The notes under the pieces are model-generated. The model saw nothing but the letters and a program-made list of their open reading frames with translations. It did no database searches and was not told the origin of the DNA. Positions 40,218-49,056 of a stretch of DNA of 60,994 nt are shown one piece after another; the first letter of the stretch is position 1; every line of letters begins with the position of its first letter. The stretch is from Loigolactobacillus jiayinensis (GTDB taxonomy: Bacteria > Bacillota > Bacilli > Lactobacillales > Lactobacillaceae). Made by a program: the position numbers and the translations under genes. The stretch covers positions 1 to 60,994 of the forward strand of contig NZ_RHOF01000019.1 of NCBI RefSeq assembly GCF_003946445.1. Direction: 5' to 3'.

Positions 40218-40586
40218 TTATTTTATTTTAAGGTCGGCCAACTGTGCTTCAACAGCTGTGCGGTCAACGCCAGCTTGCAACAAGGCCGCCGCAGTATAGG
40301 CGCCTTCCACCAGCGCAACATCATATAAATGCACTGGCTTATCACTAAAGTCTTGCGCCAATTCCAGATTCATTTTGGCACTACCTAAATCGTAAAAGGC
40401 CAAAATCTCGTCAGCCTTATTGTCACTAATGGCTTGCTGAATCTTTTCGACGCTGGTACCAACACCACCGTCATCGGTACCGCCAGCAATCGTTACAGAA
40501 ACATCGGCCGCCACTTGGCTGATCAGTGTTTGAACACCGGCGGCAATTTTATCCACGTGTGAAACAATAATGATGCCTAAACTCAT
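40218..40586 (-). CDS. dhaM: PTS-dependent dihydroxyacetone kinase, phosphotransferase subunit DhaM
   Basis: 122-aa EIIA-Man-like domain that passes phosphate from HPr to DhaL-bound ADP. Phospho-His in LGIIIVSHVDKIAAGVQ (His9) and GGTDDGGVGTS near 36. Only the EIIA domain is present, as in Gram-positive bacteria, without the HPr and EI-like parts of E. coli DhaM. Overlaps dhaL by ATGA. Confidence 0.94.
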   Translation of the reverse strand: MSLGIIIVSHVDKIAAGVQTLISQVAADVSVTIAGGTDDGGVGTSVEKIQQAISDNKADEILAFYDLGSAKMNLELAQDFSDKPVHLYDVALVEGAYTAAALLQAGVDRTAVEAQLADLKIK

Positions 40587-41170
40587 GCAGTCACCCCCGC
40601 TTTCAACATTTCACTGAACAAATAACCACTGGAAACAGAACCAGGATCGAGATGACCAATTGAATTATCACCAACGTACGAGGCCCGCCCTTTAGTAGCT
40701 TTCATTGGTTTAGTAGCTTGCACTGCATCATCAATGACTTGCGTGGTCAGGTTACCAGCCTTAGCAGCAGCAACAACTGGCGCCCAAACATCGATCATCG
40801 TCTTTTCACCAGTAGTGGCGCCACCACGTTTTTGTAGGCCAGCTAACCCAGCGGCCAACAAATCAGCGACTTCTTGTGTCTCACGGCTAGCCTTAGCCAT
40901 TTCCAAAAAGGCTGTGCCATATAATGCACCCGAAGCGCCACCGACCTTACTAACTAAAGCCATGGCGATAGTTTTCAAGGCTGCTGTCAAGTCAGCTGGT
41001 TCTTGTTTGCCTAATGCATCCTCAATAGCAGCTGCACCACGAGCTAAATTATTGCCATGGTCACCATCACCGATTGGCGTGTCTAATTCACTTAAATAAG
41101 CTTTTTGCGCCGTTACCGTCGCGTCAAAACCGTGTAACCATTTTAATGTATCTTCTAACGTTAATGTCAT
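40583..41170 (-). CDS. dhaL: Dihydroxyacetone kinase ADP-binding subunit DhaL
   Basis: 195-aa all-helical subunit that holds ADP/ATP. Metal-ADP motif DTPIGDGDHGNNLARG (about 30), GGASGALYGTAF (about 75), GATTGEKTMIDVW (about 116) and RASYVGDNSIGHLDPGS near the C-terminus. The ATG at 41170 is used. Confidence 0.95.
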   Translation of the reverse strand: MTLTLEDTLKWLHGFDATVTAQKAYLSELDTPIGDGDHGNNLARGAAAIEDALGKQEPADLTAALKTIAMALVSKVGGASGALYGTAFLEMAKASRETQEVADLLAAGLAGLQKRGGATTGEKTMIDVWAPVVAAAKAGNLTTQVIDDAVQATKPMKATKGRASYVGDNSIGHLDPGSVSSGYLFSEMLKAGVTA

Positions 41171-41191
41171 CAATTGATCTTCCTTTCTTAC

Positions 41192-41719
41192 TTACAATTC
41201 CGCCAAACTATACGCATTTGTCGGGAAATCCGTACCCCGAATAGCTTGCGGGTAACCCGCTAACAAATCAGCGGTAAACTGCGGGGTCAGTGGTTTAGCT
41301 GCAGCCATTACTTGCGGCAAGATATCTAACGGATCGACTAAATCGATATCGTGCGCCAGCAACACTGCAACCAGCTGCGATAACATTTGAAAATCACGAC
41401 TTACAATATAGTACGGCCGCCCAGCAATCATGAACACTAAGAATAGCCATAACGCAGTTGTATCCACCGCTAAATTACCAGCGCGCAGATAACCTAACTG
41501 AACTGAGCCAACTGCATCCCAGCTTTCCTGTAAGAAAAGTTGACCACGCTCATCGCGTAAGGCTACCTGCGCCTTTGTCAAAATCAAGGTACTGGCAGTA
41601 GCACTGGCGGTGGTAAAACTAAAATTCAACGGGGTTAAATGTGTGTTGATCTTAGTGGCAATATCTTTCGTAGCTGGCGCACGTTCGCCAGAAAACAATT
41701 GTGGCGCTAGCGTGTACAT
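41192..41719 (-). CDS. Unrecognised protein inside the dha operon, 175 aa
   Basis: Located between dhaK and dhaL, where no gene is usually found. A good GGAGG precedes its ATG. The protein is rich in Ala, Leu and Thr, contains TALWLFLVFMIAGRPYYIVS (a hydrophobic stretch near 90) followed by an amphipathic LLAHDIDLVDPLDILP, and has no motif I recognise. Its placement 21 nt before dhaL suggests a role with dihydroxyacetone kinase, for example regulation or assembly; this is inference. Confidence 0.72.
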   Translation of the reverse strand: MYTLAPQLFSGERAPATKDIATKINTHLTPLNFSFTTASATASTLILTKAQVALRDERGQLFLQESWDAVGSVQLGYLRAGNLAVDTTALWLFLVFMIAGRPYYIVSRDFQMLSQLVAVLLAHDIDLVDPLDILPQVMAAAKPLTPQFTADLLAGYPQAIRGTDFPTNAYSLAEL

Positions 41720-41849
41720 AGACGTAACCTCCTATCGGGCATAAGTTGCGTGTTGTTCCAACTAGGTTGCTGGCACTGTGTTTTGCAAGTTTATCGGCTT
41801 TGCTCCCTTAGATGAACGAAACCGCAGTCTTCTAGTTAGCAGCGCCCTT

Positions 41850-41870
41850 AAAAATAGCCGTTCTATTTTT
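41850..41870 (-). terminator. Possible weak terminator after dhaK
   Basis: AAAAATAG/CTATTTTT 8-bp stem with a 5-nt loop overlapping the dhaK stop; only A/T-rich, followed by no extra T-run on the minus strand. Could reduce read-through to the downstream dha genes. Confidence 0.35.
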
Positions 41871-42867
41871 GGGTCCACGCAATGGTGTCAACTGGATACT
41901 GTAACCCCTTGAGCCAAGCGTCATCCTCTAATTTGAATAAGGTTAACGAAATACCAGCCATATCCAACGAGGTCATATAATTGCCAACTTTAGTGAAGTC
42001 GACGTTAATATCATCGGCAGCTAATTGGTTCAACGCGTCATTAGTGAAGACATATTGTTCCATTAACGGCGTTGCGCCCATCCCATTGATCAAAACAGCA
42101 AAATGGTCACCAGCTTGATACTTGAATTCGTCCTTCAAGCGGCCAAGTAATTCAGTGACTAATGCTTTAGATGGTTGGAGCTTTTCCTTACGATAACCAG
42201 GTTCGCCATGAATACCGACACCATATTCGATTTCGTCATCAGCTAAATCAAAGCCCGGTTTGCCAACTTCTGGCACAGTAGCACCAGATAAAGCAACGGC
42301 AATCGTTTTGATATTCGGCATTACTTTTTTAGCTAAAGCTTCTAGTTCGTCTAACGAAGCACCTTGATCGGCAGCAGCACCAATGATTTTGTGCATAAAA
42401 ATCGTTCCGGCAACACCACGCCGACCTTGAGTGTACGTACTATTTTCTACGGCAATATCGTCATCAACCACAATTGACTTGACCTTGATGTCATCGAGGT
42501 CGGCCATATCTTTTGCCATGTCGAAGTTCATCACATCACCAGAGTAATTCTTGATGACCATGAAAACACCTTTGCCATGATCAGCGGCCTTGATTGCTGC
42601 ATAAAGTTGATCTGGCGTTGGTGACGTGAAGACTTGCCCCGCCACAGCAGCTGATAACATGCCAGCACCAACAAAACCAGCGTGGGTAGGTTCATGGCCA
42701 CTGCCACCGCCACTGATCACGCCAACCTTGCCTGCCATTGAGGCCTTATCATGCCGCACTAACGCTTCCGTTTCCGGTAAACGTTCAACGTATTGCGGAT
42801 ACGCCTGTACTAAGCCAGCGACCATTTCCGGTACGATATTCTGTGGATCGTTCATGATTTTTTTCAT
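41863..42867 (-). CDS. dhaK: Dihydroxyacetone kinase substrate-binding subunit DhaK
   Basis: 334-aa subunit that binds dihydroxyacetone covalently through a His hemiaminal. GVISGGGSGHEPTHAGFVG (about 50), KNYSGDVMNFDMA (about 105) and the substrate His in GVGIHGEPGYRKEK (about 215). ATG 42867 fits GGAGG at 8 nt. First gene of the dhaK-X-dhaL-dhaM unit, phosphorylating dihydroxyacetone with PEP-derived phosphate. Confidence 0.95.
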   Translation of the reverse strand: MKKIMNDPQNIVPEMVAGLVQAYPQYVERLPETEALVRHDKASMAGKVGVISGGGSGHEPTHAGFVGAGMLSAAVAGQVFTSPTPDQLYAAIKAADHGKGVFMVIKNYSGDVMNFDMAKDMADLDDIKVKSIVVDDDIAVENSTYTQGRRGVAGTIFMHKIIGAAADQGASLDELEALAKKVMPNIKTIAVALSGATVPEVGKPGFDLADDEIEYGVGIHGEPGYRKEKLQPSKALVTELLGRLKDEFKYQAGDHFAVLINGMGATPLMEQYVFTNDALNQLAADDINVDFTKVGNYMTSLDMAGISLTLFKLEDDAWLKGLQYPVDTIAWTQK

Positions 42868-42899
42868 CAAAATAACCTCCAATTATTAAACTCACGTCT

Positions 42900-42929
42900 A
42901 GTATAACCGTTTTCTGAAGTCGGTTACAA
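42900..42929 (-). promoter_or_regulatory. Predicted dhaK promoter with inverted repeat operator
   Basis: Minus strand: -35 TTGTAA (42924-42929), 18-nt spacer, -10 TATACT (42900-42905). A perfect repeat TAACCG-N11-CGGTTA (42904-42909 / 42921-42926) spans the promoter, a likely repressor site. The remainder of the 397-bp gap up to 43264 shows only a TATACT (43227 area) that may serve the SPFH gene. Confidence 0.55.
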
Positions 42930-43264
42930 GATTAAGCAATAAGCTTTTAACGGAACTTAAAAATCACAGCCCTTTTGCGCTCAACTTATAGATAAACTAG
43001 CGCTCAACTCTTAAATTTTTGGAAAATTAAACCGGCTGCCAAGTAGGATTATCGCAATGTTTCGGCGCTGATTTGATTGCTTGACGGTTCAAAAAATAAA
43101 ACGATTTCGCTGGATCCAATTCTCTATTCGACTAGCCCTTACTAATGACGAATAATCACGAACTATATACGCATTTTTGTTTAAAATAATTCTTGTAATA
43201 TAACCCAATGTCACTTGTAAATCGAGTATACTTAAAGTATTAATTGTATTGGAGGAAATTTATA

Positions 43265-44188
43265 ATGGGTAAATGGATTTTGATTGGGATCATCGTTATT
43301 CTAGTCATCTTAGTTTTATTGCTGACTGTAAAAATCGTCAACCAACCTAACAAAGGTGTGGTTGTCACGTTAGGTCGTTTTGATGGCATTTTGGAACCAG
43401 GTATTCATGTGATCAAACCGTTCATTTCACACATCATCACTGTTGGAACGGCACAAACACCAGTTGACTTAAATCAGCAAGTCGTGATCACTAAAGATAA
43501 CGCCGAAATTTCAGTGAAGATCTCCTTAAAGTATCACGTCACAAATATTGAAGATTTCACGTTTAAAAATGAGGATTCCGTTCGTTCCATGATTCAGGAC
43601 ACACGGGCGGCGTTGCGCGGTATTATTGGTAACAAAGAATTAAATGAAGTTCTGAATGGCACTCAAGAAATTAACAAGGAATTGTTCAAAGAAATTTCGT
43701 CAGTCACAGCTGGCTATGGCTTAAATGTTGACCGAATCAACATTGATTCAGTTAATCCATCAGCTGATATTCAAGCCTCAATGAACAAATTACTTCAAGC
43801 AACTCGTGAACGTGATGCTGCTATCGCCAGTGCTGAAGGTCGAGCACGTTCAGTCACTTTGGAAAATCAGGCTAACAATCAAGCCTTGCTGGAAACTAAC
43901 CAAGCCAATAACCAAGCATTGGTCAACACGGCAACCGCCAAAGCTACGGCCTTAAAGACCACGACAGACGCTCAAGTTTATCAGACACAACAACTAAATA
44001 TTGTTTTGACTGACGCTGGCCATAATTACTTTGTTCAGCAAAATATTGACGCCTTTCGTGACTTGGCTAAAAGCCCAGCTAACACTGTGGTACTTCCTAA
44101 CGCCACAGCCGATAGCATGGGCCAATTACCAGCCATCGGTAACCTATTGACCCTTGATCAAGCTAAAACCAAAACAACAAAAGAATAA
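43265..44188 (+). CDS. SPFH domain (stomatin/prohibitin-like) protein
   Basis: 307 aa. N-terminal membrane helix (about 3-24), then SPFH domain (NQPNKGVVVTLGRFDGILEPGIHVI, ISVKISLKYHVTNIEDFTF, DTRAALRGIIGNKELNEVL) and a long helical part with repeated NQANNQALLETNQANNQAL-like Asn/Gln/Ala segments (about 210-230). Prohibitin/stomatin type; membrane scaffold. ATG after GGAGG. Monocistronic. Confidence 0.9.
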   Translation: MGKWILIGIIVILVILVLLLTVKIVNQPNKGVVVTLGRFDGILEPGIHVIKPFISHIITVGTAQTPVDLNQQVVITKDNAEISVKISLKYHVTNIEDFTFKNEDSVRSMIQDTRAALRGIIGNKELNEVLNGTQEINKELFKEISSVTAGYGLNVDRINIDSVNPSADIQASMNKLLQATRERDAAIASAEGRARSVTLENQANNQALLETNQANNQALVNTATAKATALKTTTDAQVYQTQQLNIVLTDAGHNYFVQQNIDAFRDLAKSPANTVVLPNATADSMGQLPAIGNLLTLDQAKTKTTKE

Positions 44189-44197
44189 TTTCAATCT

Positions 44198-44242
44198 ACC
44201 GTAATGCAAAGCCAACTACTTTGTATTACGGTTTTGTTTTTT
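44198..44242 (+). terminator. Terminator of the SPFH gene
   Basis: Stem ACCGTAATGCAAAG / CTTTGTATTACGGT with a 7-nt loop, then TTTGTTTTTT. Confidence 0.92.
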
Positions 44243-44374
44243 CCTAAGCAACATTTTCCGTTAGCTCAATAGTGGTCTAGACTGTTCTAAAATTATGTTA
44301 TACTGTAAGCGGATTAATCTATTTGTACCAACCAATTAGACAACGCAACTTTTAAAATAAGGGAGAATTTTAAT

Positions 44375-45466
44375 ATGAGCAAATTAGGTGTTTCCGTTTA
44401 TCCAGAACATGCAACTTTTGAACAAGATCAAGCCTACTTAGACTTAGCCCACAAATATGGCTTTCAGCGTGTTTTCACGTCGTTATTAGAAATCACTGGT
44501 GATCAAGCAGAAGTTGTTGGTCACTTTAAAAAAGTGATTGCTTATGCCAACACATTAGGCATGCAAGTCATGGTCGATATGAATCCTAGTCTGTTCAAAC
44601 AATTAGGTATTTCCTACGAAGATCTCAGTTTTTTCAAGGATCTCGGCGCTTGGGGTGTGCGCTTAGATCTAGGCTTTACTGGTCAAGAAGAAGCACGGAT
44701 GACTCACAATCCTTATGGTTTAAAGATCGAGGTCAACATGTCCAAAGGCACGCATTATTTGGATACAATTATGGATTACTCACCTAATCGTGATAATTTG
44801 CTGGGCTCACATAACTTCTATCCCCAAAAGTTCACCGGTCTTGGTTATGATTATTTCAAAGCCTGCTGCGAAAATTATCGTCAGTACGCAATCAACACCG
44901 CCGCTTTCGTCACTGCGCCCAGCGCTACTTTTGGACCTTGGCCAGTAGCTGATGGTTTGAGCACATTAGAGGACCACCGTAATTTAGGCATCACCACGCA
45001 AGTGCAGCATTTATGCCTTAGCGGATTGATCGATGATGTCCTGATCGGTGATGCCTACGCCAGTGAAGCTGAATTAAAAGCTGCCAGCGAGGCTTTTTTC
45101 ACACCAGAACCCATTTTACATGTCGACGTCCAGCCTAACCTCACAGAAAATGAACGCAAGGTCTTATTTGACCAAAACCAAACTTACCGTGGCGACTTTT
45201 CTGACTACGTGATCCGCTCGACTATGACCCGGGTCATCTACAAGGATGCTGCTTTTCCTGCTAATAACACAACGCCGATTTACGCCGGTGATTTGTTGAT
45301 CGACAATGATGATTATGGCCAGTACAAGGGGGAGCTGCAAATTGCTCGCCGCGACTTTGCCAATGATGGCCGCATCAATGTGGTCGGTCATATTAGCGCC
45401 GATGATCAAATTCTGCTTAGCTATTTGAAACCGTGGGCCGACTTTAAATTAGTCGCCAACGCTTAG
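44375..45466 (+). CDS. MupG family (DUF871) TIM-barrel protein
   Basis: 363 aa. MupG is a 6-phospho-N-acetylmuramidase that cleaves MurNAc-6P-GlcNAc during cell-wall recycling; the family was called DUF871. The N-terminal barrel includes LGVSVYPEHATFEQDQAYL, VMVDMNPSLF and WGVRLDLGFTG; the C-terminal domain includes HVDVQPNLTENER and RGDFSDYVIRSTMTRV. Whether this member is MupG proper or a relative is open, since no mur recycling genes are adjacent. An extended -10 (TGTTATACT) lies upstream. Eight nt before the Eis-like gene. Confidence 0.85.
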   Translation: MSKLGVSVYPEHATFEQDQAYLDLAHKYGFQRVFTSLLEITGDQAEVVGHFKKVIAYANTLGMQVMVDMNPSLFKQLGISYEDLSFFKDLGAWGVRLDLGFTGQEEARMTHNPYGLKIEVNMSKGTHYLDTIMDYSPNRDNLLGSHNFYPQKFTGLGYDYFKACCENYRQYAINTAAFVTAPSATFGPWPVADGLSTLEDHRNLGITTQVQHLCLSGLIDDVLIGDAYASEAELKAASEAFFTPEPILHVDVQPNLTENERKVLFDQNQTYRGDFSDYVIRSTMTRVIYKDAAFPANNTTPIYAGDLLIDNDDYGQYKGELQIARRDFANDGRINVVGHISADDQILLSYLKPWADFKLVANA

Positions 45467-45474
45467 GTGGCCTG

Positions 45475-46635
45475 ATGGATTATCGTTTAAAAGCTGCCGA
45501 TGAAGCAGCTTTTTATCAACTCTATTTATACGCCTTTAATAAGATGGACAGTCCGCAGCGGCGCACTTTTTTCAGTCAACGTTATCAGCATGCTTGGGTT
45601 TACGGTCTACGCGACCAGCAACAATTGGTAAGTGGCTTATACAGCATCCCCTTACAAGTTAATTTTCACGGCACTATTTATCAAATGAACGGCATTGGCG
45701 ACGTGATGAACGCGCCAGAATTTTCCGGTCGTGGTGGCGCGGGGACGCTACTGCAGGCTGCGTTAACGGAAATGGCAGCCAAAGGGGTGACCTTGTCGTA
45801 TTTAGCGCCCTTCTCCTTCCGCTATTACCGTCGTTTCGGTTACGAGCAAGTCTTTGATCATACGCTGTACCAACTAGCTAGTTCTGACCTGCCGCGCTTA
45901 AACTTCGAGATTCATGGCAAAATTGTCCGTTTACCATTAGCTACAGCGTGGCCACAATTACAGAATCTCTATGCAGCACAGCCAGTGAATCAGCGTGGCG
46001 GTTTATTGCGGCCCACATGGTGGTGGCAATATTTAGTCGCCAAGAACCCGGCGTGGGAAGTCGCTTTGCGCTATGATGAACAACAACAATTAACCGGCTA
46101 CCTGATCTATCAGCGCACGGCCACAACTTTTGCTATTCAGGAGTGGCAATTTAGTGATAGCGCCACTTATCAAGCGTTAGCGCTATTCATTAGCAAGCAT
46201 GGCACCAGTTATCAGCAATTCAGTTACGCTGCGCCAACACCAGTTCAGCTTGATCGTTTGGCTGAACCTTACACATTATCCGCCACCACTATTCCCTATA
46301 TGATGGCGCGAATCGTCAACTTAGCCGATTTTCTGCAACGCTATCCATTTGTGCACGCCTTTACGCCAATCACGCTAACAATCAGTGATCCCATTTTACC
46401 AGCCAATCAGGCAACTTGGCAGTTACAACGGCAACACGGCCAAACACAGGTGCAAAAGGTGGCCACAACTGGCGACTTAGCCTTAAGTATTCAAAGCTTG
46501 ACCAAAGCGCTATTTGGCTATCGCCAGCTCACCGACTTATTACGTTACGGTGAAATCAGCGGTGACGCACAAGTCGCGCAACAATTAGATCAAGCTTTAG
46601 TGCAGGAGGCGCCTAGTTTGATCGATTATTTCTAA
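45475..46635 (+). CDS. Eis-like GNAT acetyltransferase
   Basis: 386 aa with the Eis architecture: tandem GNAT domains (acetyl-CoA loop region GIGDVMNAPEFSGRGGAGTLL, about 80-100; YLAPFSFRYYRRFGYE, about 110-125) and a C-terminal SCP2-like domain ending with the free carboxylate region DYF. Such enzymes acetylate amines including aminoglycosides and polyamines; substrate unknown here. Probably co-transcribed with the MupG-like gene. Confidence 0.86.
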   Translation: MDYRLKAADEAAFYQLYLYAFNKMDSPQRRTFFSQRYQHAWVYGLRDQQQLVSGLYSIPLQVNFHGTIYQMNGIGDVMNAPEFSGRGGAGTLLQAALTEMAAKGVTLSYLAPFSFRYYRRFGYEQVFDHTLYQLASSDLPRLNFEIHGKIVRLPLATAWPQLQNLYAAQPVNQRGGLLRPTWWWQYLVAKNPAWEVALRYDEQQQLTGYLIYQRTATTFAIQEWQFSDSATYQALALFISKHGTSYQQFSYAAPTPVQLDRLAEPYTLSATTIPYMMARIVNLADFLQRYPFVHAFTPITLTISDPILPANQATWQLQRQHGQTQVQKVATTGDLALSIQSLTKALFGYRQLTDLLRYGEISGDAQVAQQLDQALVQEAPSLIDYF

Positions 46636-46642
46636 TTTACGC

Positions 46643-46678
46643 AAAGCTGTGCCGTTATGGTGCAGCTTTTTTATTTTT
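46643..46678 (+). terminator. Terminator of the MupG-Eis unit
   Basis: AAAGCTG.GCC / GG.GCAGCTTT stem with a GTTAT loop, then TTTTTATTTTT. Confidence 0.9.
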
Positions 46679-46714
46679 CTTATCGTCAGTGCGCACGCCC
46701 AAAACTATTTTAGC

Positions 46715-46779
46715 TTGACATATTATTATACAGTCTATATGATATAGATAAATTAATACTATACGTCATATAATATAGT
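46715..46779 (+). promoter_or_regulatory. padR operon promoter and dyad operators
   Basis: -35 TTGACA (46715-46720), 17-nt spacer, -10 TATGAT (46738-46743). Perfect palindrome CTATATGATATAG (46735-46747) covers the -10 and an ACTATA-N10-TATAGT repeat (46758-46779) lies downstream; likely PadR autoregulation sites. Confidence 0.75.
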
Positions 46780-46792
46780 GAGGAGCATAATT

Positions 46793-47110
46793 ATGAACAT
46801 TCCAGTTAGCTCGGAATTGCTGGATGGCTGTGTTTTAGCGCTATTAGCCGATAAAGATTATTACGGCTACACCATTACGCAGCAGATCCAGCAAACGATC
46901 ACGATCTCGGAATCAACGTTATATCCAGTGCTACGGCGCTTAAAAAAAGACGGCGCGCTGGAAACCTATGATGAACCATTTAAAGGCCGTAATCGCCGCT
47001 ATTATCGCATCACACCTGCTGGTACCACTCGCCTTGGCGAAATCCGCAACGATTGGGAAGATTACAAACACAATATTGACTGGTTAATGAAAAAGGAGGG
47101 GCAAGCCTGA
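46793..47110 (+). CDS. PadR family transcriptional regulator
   Basis: 105-aa winged-helix repressor. Family pattern LLDGCVLALLADKDYYGYTI (about 8), SESTLYPVLRRLKKDGALE (about 40) and GRNRRYYRITPAGTTRLGEI (about 65). ATG after GAGGAG. Its stop overlaps the start of the DUF1700 gene by one base. PadR/DUF1700/DUF4097 triplets are common in Firmicutes and linked with envelope stress. Confidence 0.92.
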   Translation: MNIPVSSELLDGCVLALLADKDYYGYTITQQIQQTITISESTLYPVLRRLKKDGALETYDEPFKGRNRRYYRITPAGTTRLGEIRNDWEDYKHNIDWLMKKEGQA

Positions 47111-47718
47111 TGACCACCACTGATTATTTAGATGAATTTAAGGCATTATTGCCAGGACTTAGCAACGATGAAACCAGCGACGTGCTGGACTATTATCAAG
47201 AATACATCCTCGACGCCGATTTAGCCGATTACGCAGCTGTTGTAGCCAAGTTAGGCACACCGCAACAATTAGCACGCAAAACTTTAGCAGACTATTCGAT
47301 CCGCCAAAGTGCACCAGTAACACTGGCCACTCCGCGACACAACGCCCGCTTGATCTGGATCATTATCCTTGCCCTTTTTGCCTCACCAATTGCGATTCCC
47401 TTGGCAGTCGCGGTGATTTTAATGTTGATCGCCGGTATAGTAGTGGTTGGTACAATTATTTTCGCGGCCATGATGGTGGTGGCTGGCTTGCTATTGGCAG
47501 GTGGCTTTGCGCTGATCAGTGGTATCGCCATTTTGTTCCAATCTTTTGCGACTGGTGTCTTCTACACAGGTCTTGGCTTAGCCGGCTTAGGTGGTGGCGT
47601 TTTGGCACTATTGATCGGCTATATGGTGGTCAAAGTTCTGCTCCAAATGGGTGTAGTGATCATTAAATATATCTACCACAAATTTCAAACTCGACATCAG
47701 AAAGGAGCGCGGAACTAA
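47110..47718 (+). CDS. DUF1700 (HAAS domain) membrane protein
   Basis: 202 aa. The N-terminal HAAS/DUF1700 helical part (YLDEFKALLPGLSNDETSDVLDYYQEYI, about 5-70) is followed by three or four hydrophobic segments (about 78-185) and a short basic tail. Such proteins partner PadR regulators as membrane sensors. Overlaps both neighbours by one base, so translation is coupled. Confidence 0.88.
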   Translation: MTTTDYLDEFKALLPGLSNDETSDVLDYYQEYILDADLADYAAVVAKLGTPQQLARKTLADYSIRQSAPVTLATPRHNARLIWIIILALFASPIAIPLAVAVILMLIAGIVVVGTIIFAAMMVVAGLLLAGGFALISGIAILFQSFATGVFYTGLGLAGLGGGVLALLIGYMVVKVLLQMGVVIIKYIYHKFQTRHQKGARN

Positions 47719-48575
47719 TGCGAAAAACAGCTAAATGGGCGGCGATCATTTTACTTATCGGTGCAATTTTCACCGGTATCGGCGCACTAATGGGTGGTGT
47801 TAACAGCATTACTTATGATCATGGTTTCCGCGTTGTTCACAACGAAACTGTTACCCGCAAGTTAGGCAACGTCAAGCAACTCGAGGTCGACTCTGATAAT
47901 GCCTACGTGGAAATTATAGCGGGTAAACAAGCAACTGTGACCGTATCTGGATCTGATGCCAAAGCAACTAAAATCAATTTAAATAACGATATTTTAACCA
48001 TCACACATTCTGGCGACAGTAGCGGCATTGGCTTTAATTTTGCTAGTAATGAAGCCCATATCAAAATCACGCTGCCACAAAAATCCTTGAACCAACTTAA
48101 CTTAAGCCTGACTAGTGGCAATCTTAAACTACAACAAGTCACCACTAAGGATGCTAATATTAGCCTAGATTCTGGCCGGTTGGTTGCCAATCAACTAACC
48201 GTTAGCCACAATGGTTTACTCAAAAGTAATAGTGGCGACGTCAAAATATCACACAGCAACTTGAATAAAGTAACAACGCAAATTAGTTCTGGCGAGCTGG
48301 ATATTGATAATAGTACTTTAAGTCATTTTACAGCCACTAACGCCAGTGGTGACACTGACATCGAGCATTCCAAACTCAGTGGCATCACTAGCTTAACTAA
48401 CCACAGCGGCGATGTTGAACTAAATAATAGTGCTAGTACCGGTTACCGGCTGCAAACTGATTCTGGTGAAATCAGTGTCCACGATAATGACCACGGTGCC
48501 GTCTATAATCACGATCCTGGTGCTAGTGAGCGACTAGAAGTAACCAATAATAGCGGCGATATTGAAATTGAATAA
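47718..48575 (+). CDS. DUF4097 family surface/membrane-anchored protein
   Basis: 285 aa. N-terminal membrane helix (about 5-25), then a right-handed or stacked beta structure built from repeats ending in SGD-type turns (NSGDVKI, SSGELDI, ASGDTDI, HSGDVEL, DSGEISV, NSGDIEI). DUF4097/LiaG-like. Predicted to sit outside the membrane. Last gene of the PadR triplet. Confidence 0.85.
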   Translation: MRKTAKWAAIILLIGAIFTGIGALMGGVNSITYDHGFRVVHNETVTRKLGNVKQLEVDSDNAYVEIIAGKQATVTVSGSDAKATKINLNNDILTITHSGDSSGIGFNFASNEAHIKITLPQKSLNQLNLSLTSGNLKLQQVTTKDANISLDSGRLVANQLTVSHNGLLKSNSGDVKISHSNLNKVTTQISSGELDIDNSTLSHFTATNASGDTDIEHSKLSGITSLTNHSGDVELNNSASTGYRLQTDSGEISVHDNDHGAVYNHDPGASERLEVTNNSGDIEIE

Positions 48576-48659
48576 GCATTATCTAGCGGTATTTTTCAAC
48601 CGAATGGCGTATAATAGTGAACTAGAAAAGACATTCGGTTAAGGAAGAAGGCTGAGTTA

Positions 48660-48968
48660 ATGTTTGATAACACACAAAGTCGCTTTGCATCTTATGGCGT
48701 CGTCGCAAGTATCCCTGGGGAATTGATCGACGCAATCTGGGCAATCATCGATAATAATCTGCAAGGCGTCTTTCCCCTCGCCCACACATTAGTTTTCGAA
48801 ATCAGTAATAATCACGGCCATGTCACTTATGATTATGTGCAAAACCACGAAGTTGTCGCTAGTTTTGACACACCAGCCACATATTCCAGTGACTTTCCGG
48901 CAACGCTACTGGCCTACGATAGTGGTACTCAACAAACGATCTTGTTGCCTAGTGAAGCTGAAAATTAA
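48660..48968 (+). CDS. Small acidic protein, DUF960-like
   Basis: 102 aa, acidic, with FDNTQSRFASYGVVASIPGE at the N-terminus and FEISNNHGHVTYDYVQNHE in the middle. The pattern (a regulator-like IPxELixxxWxxID block) recalls the DUF960 family, but I am not certain. Strong AAGGAAGAAGG upstream and a terminator downstream. A TATAAT at about 48611 is its likely -10. Confidence 0.7.
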   Translation: MFDNTQSRFASYGVVASIPGELIDAIWAIIDNNLQGVFPLAHTLVFEISNNHGHVTYDYVQNHEVVASFDTPATYSSDFPATLLAYDSGTQQTILLPSEAEN

Positions 48969-48977
48969 ATTAATCAC

Positions 48978-49030
48978 ACCAAAAAAGGCGTTGCCTGTAG
49001 TCAAACCTATAAGCAACGCCTTTTTGGTAC
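48978..49030. terminator. Convergent terminator (DUF960-like gene and argF)
   Basis: ACCAAAAAAGGCGTTGC / GCAACGCCTTTTTGGT, about 16 pairs with an 18-nt loop; T-run on each strand. Confidence 0.92.
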
Positions 49031-49056
49031 AAAAGACTTCATTTTTAGCCGTTTTA

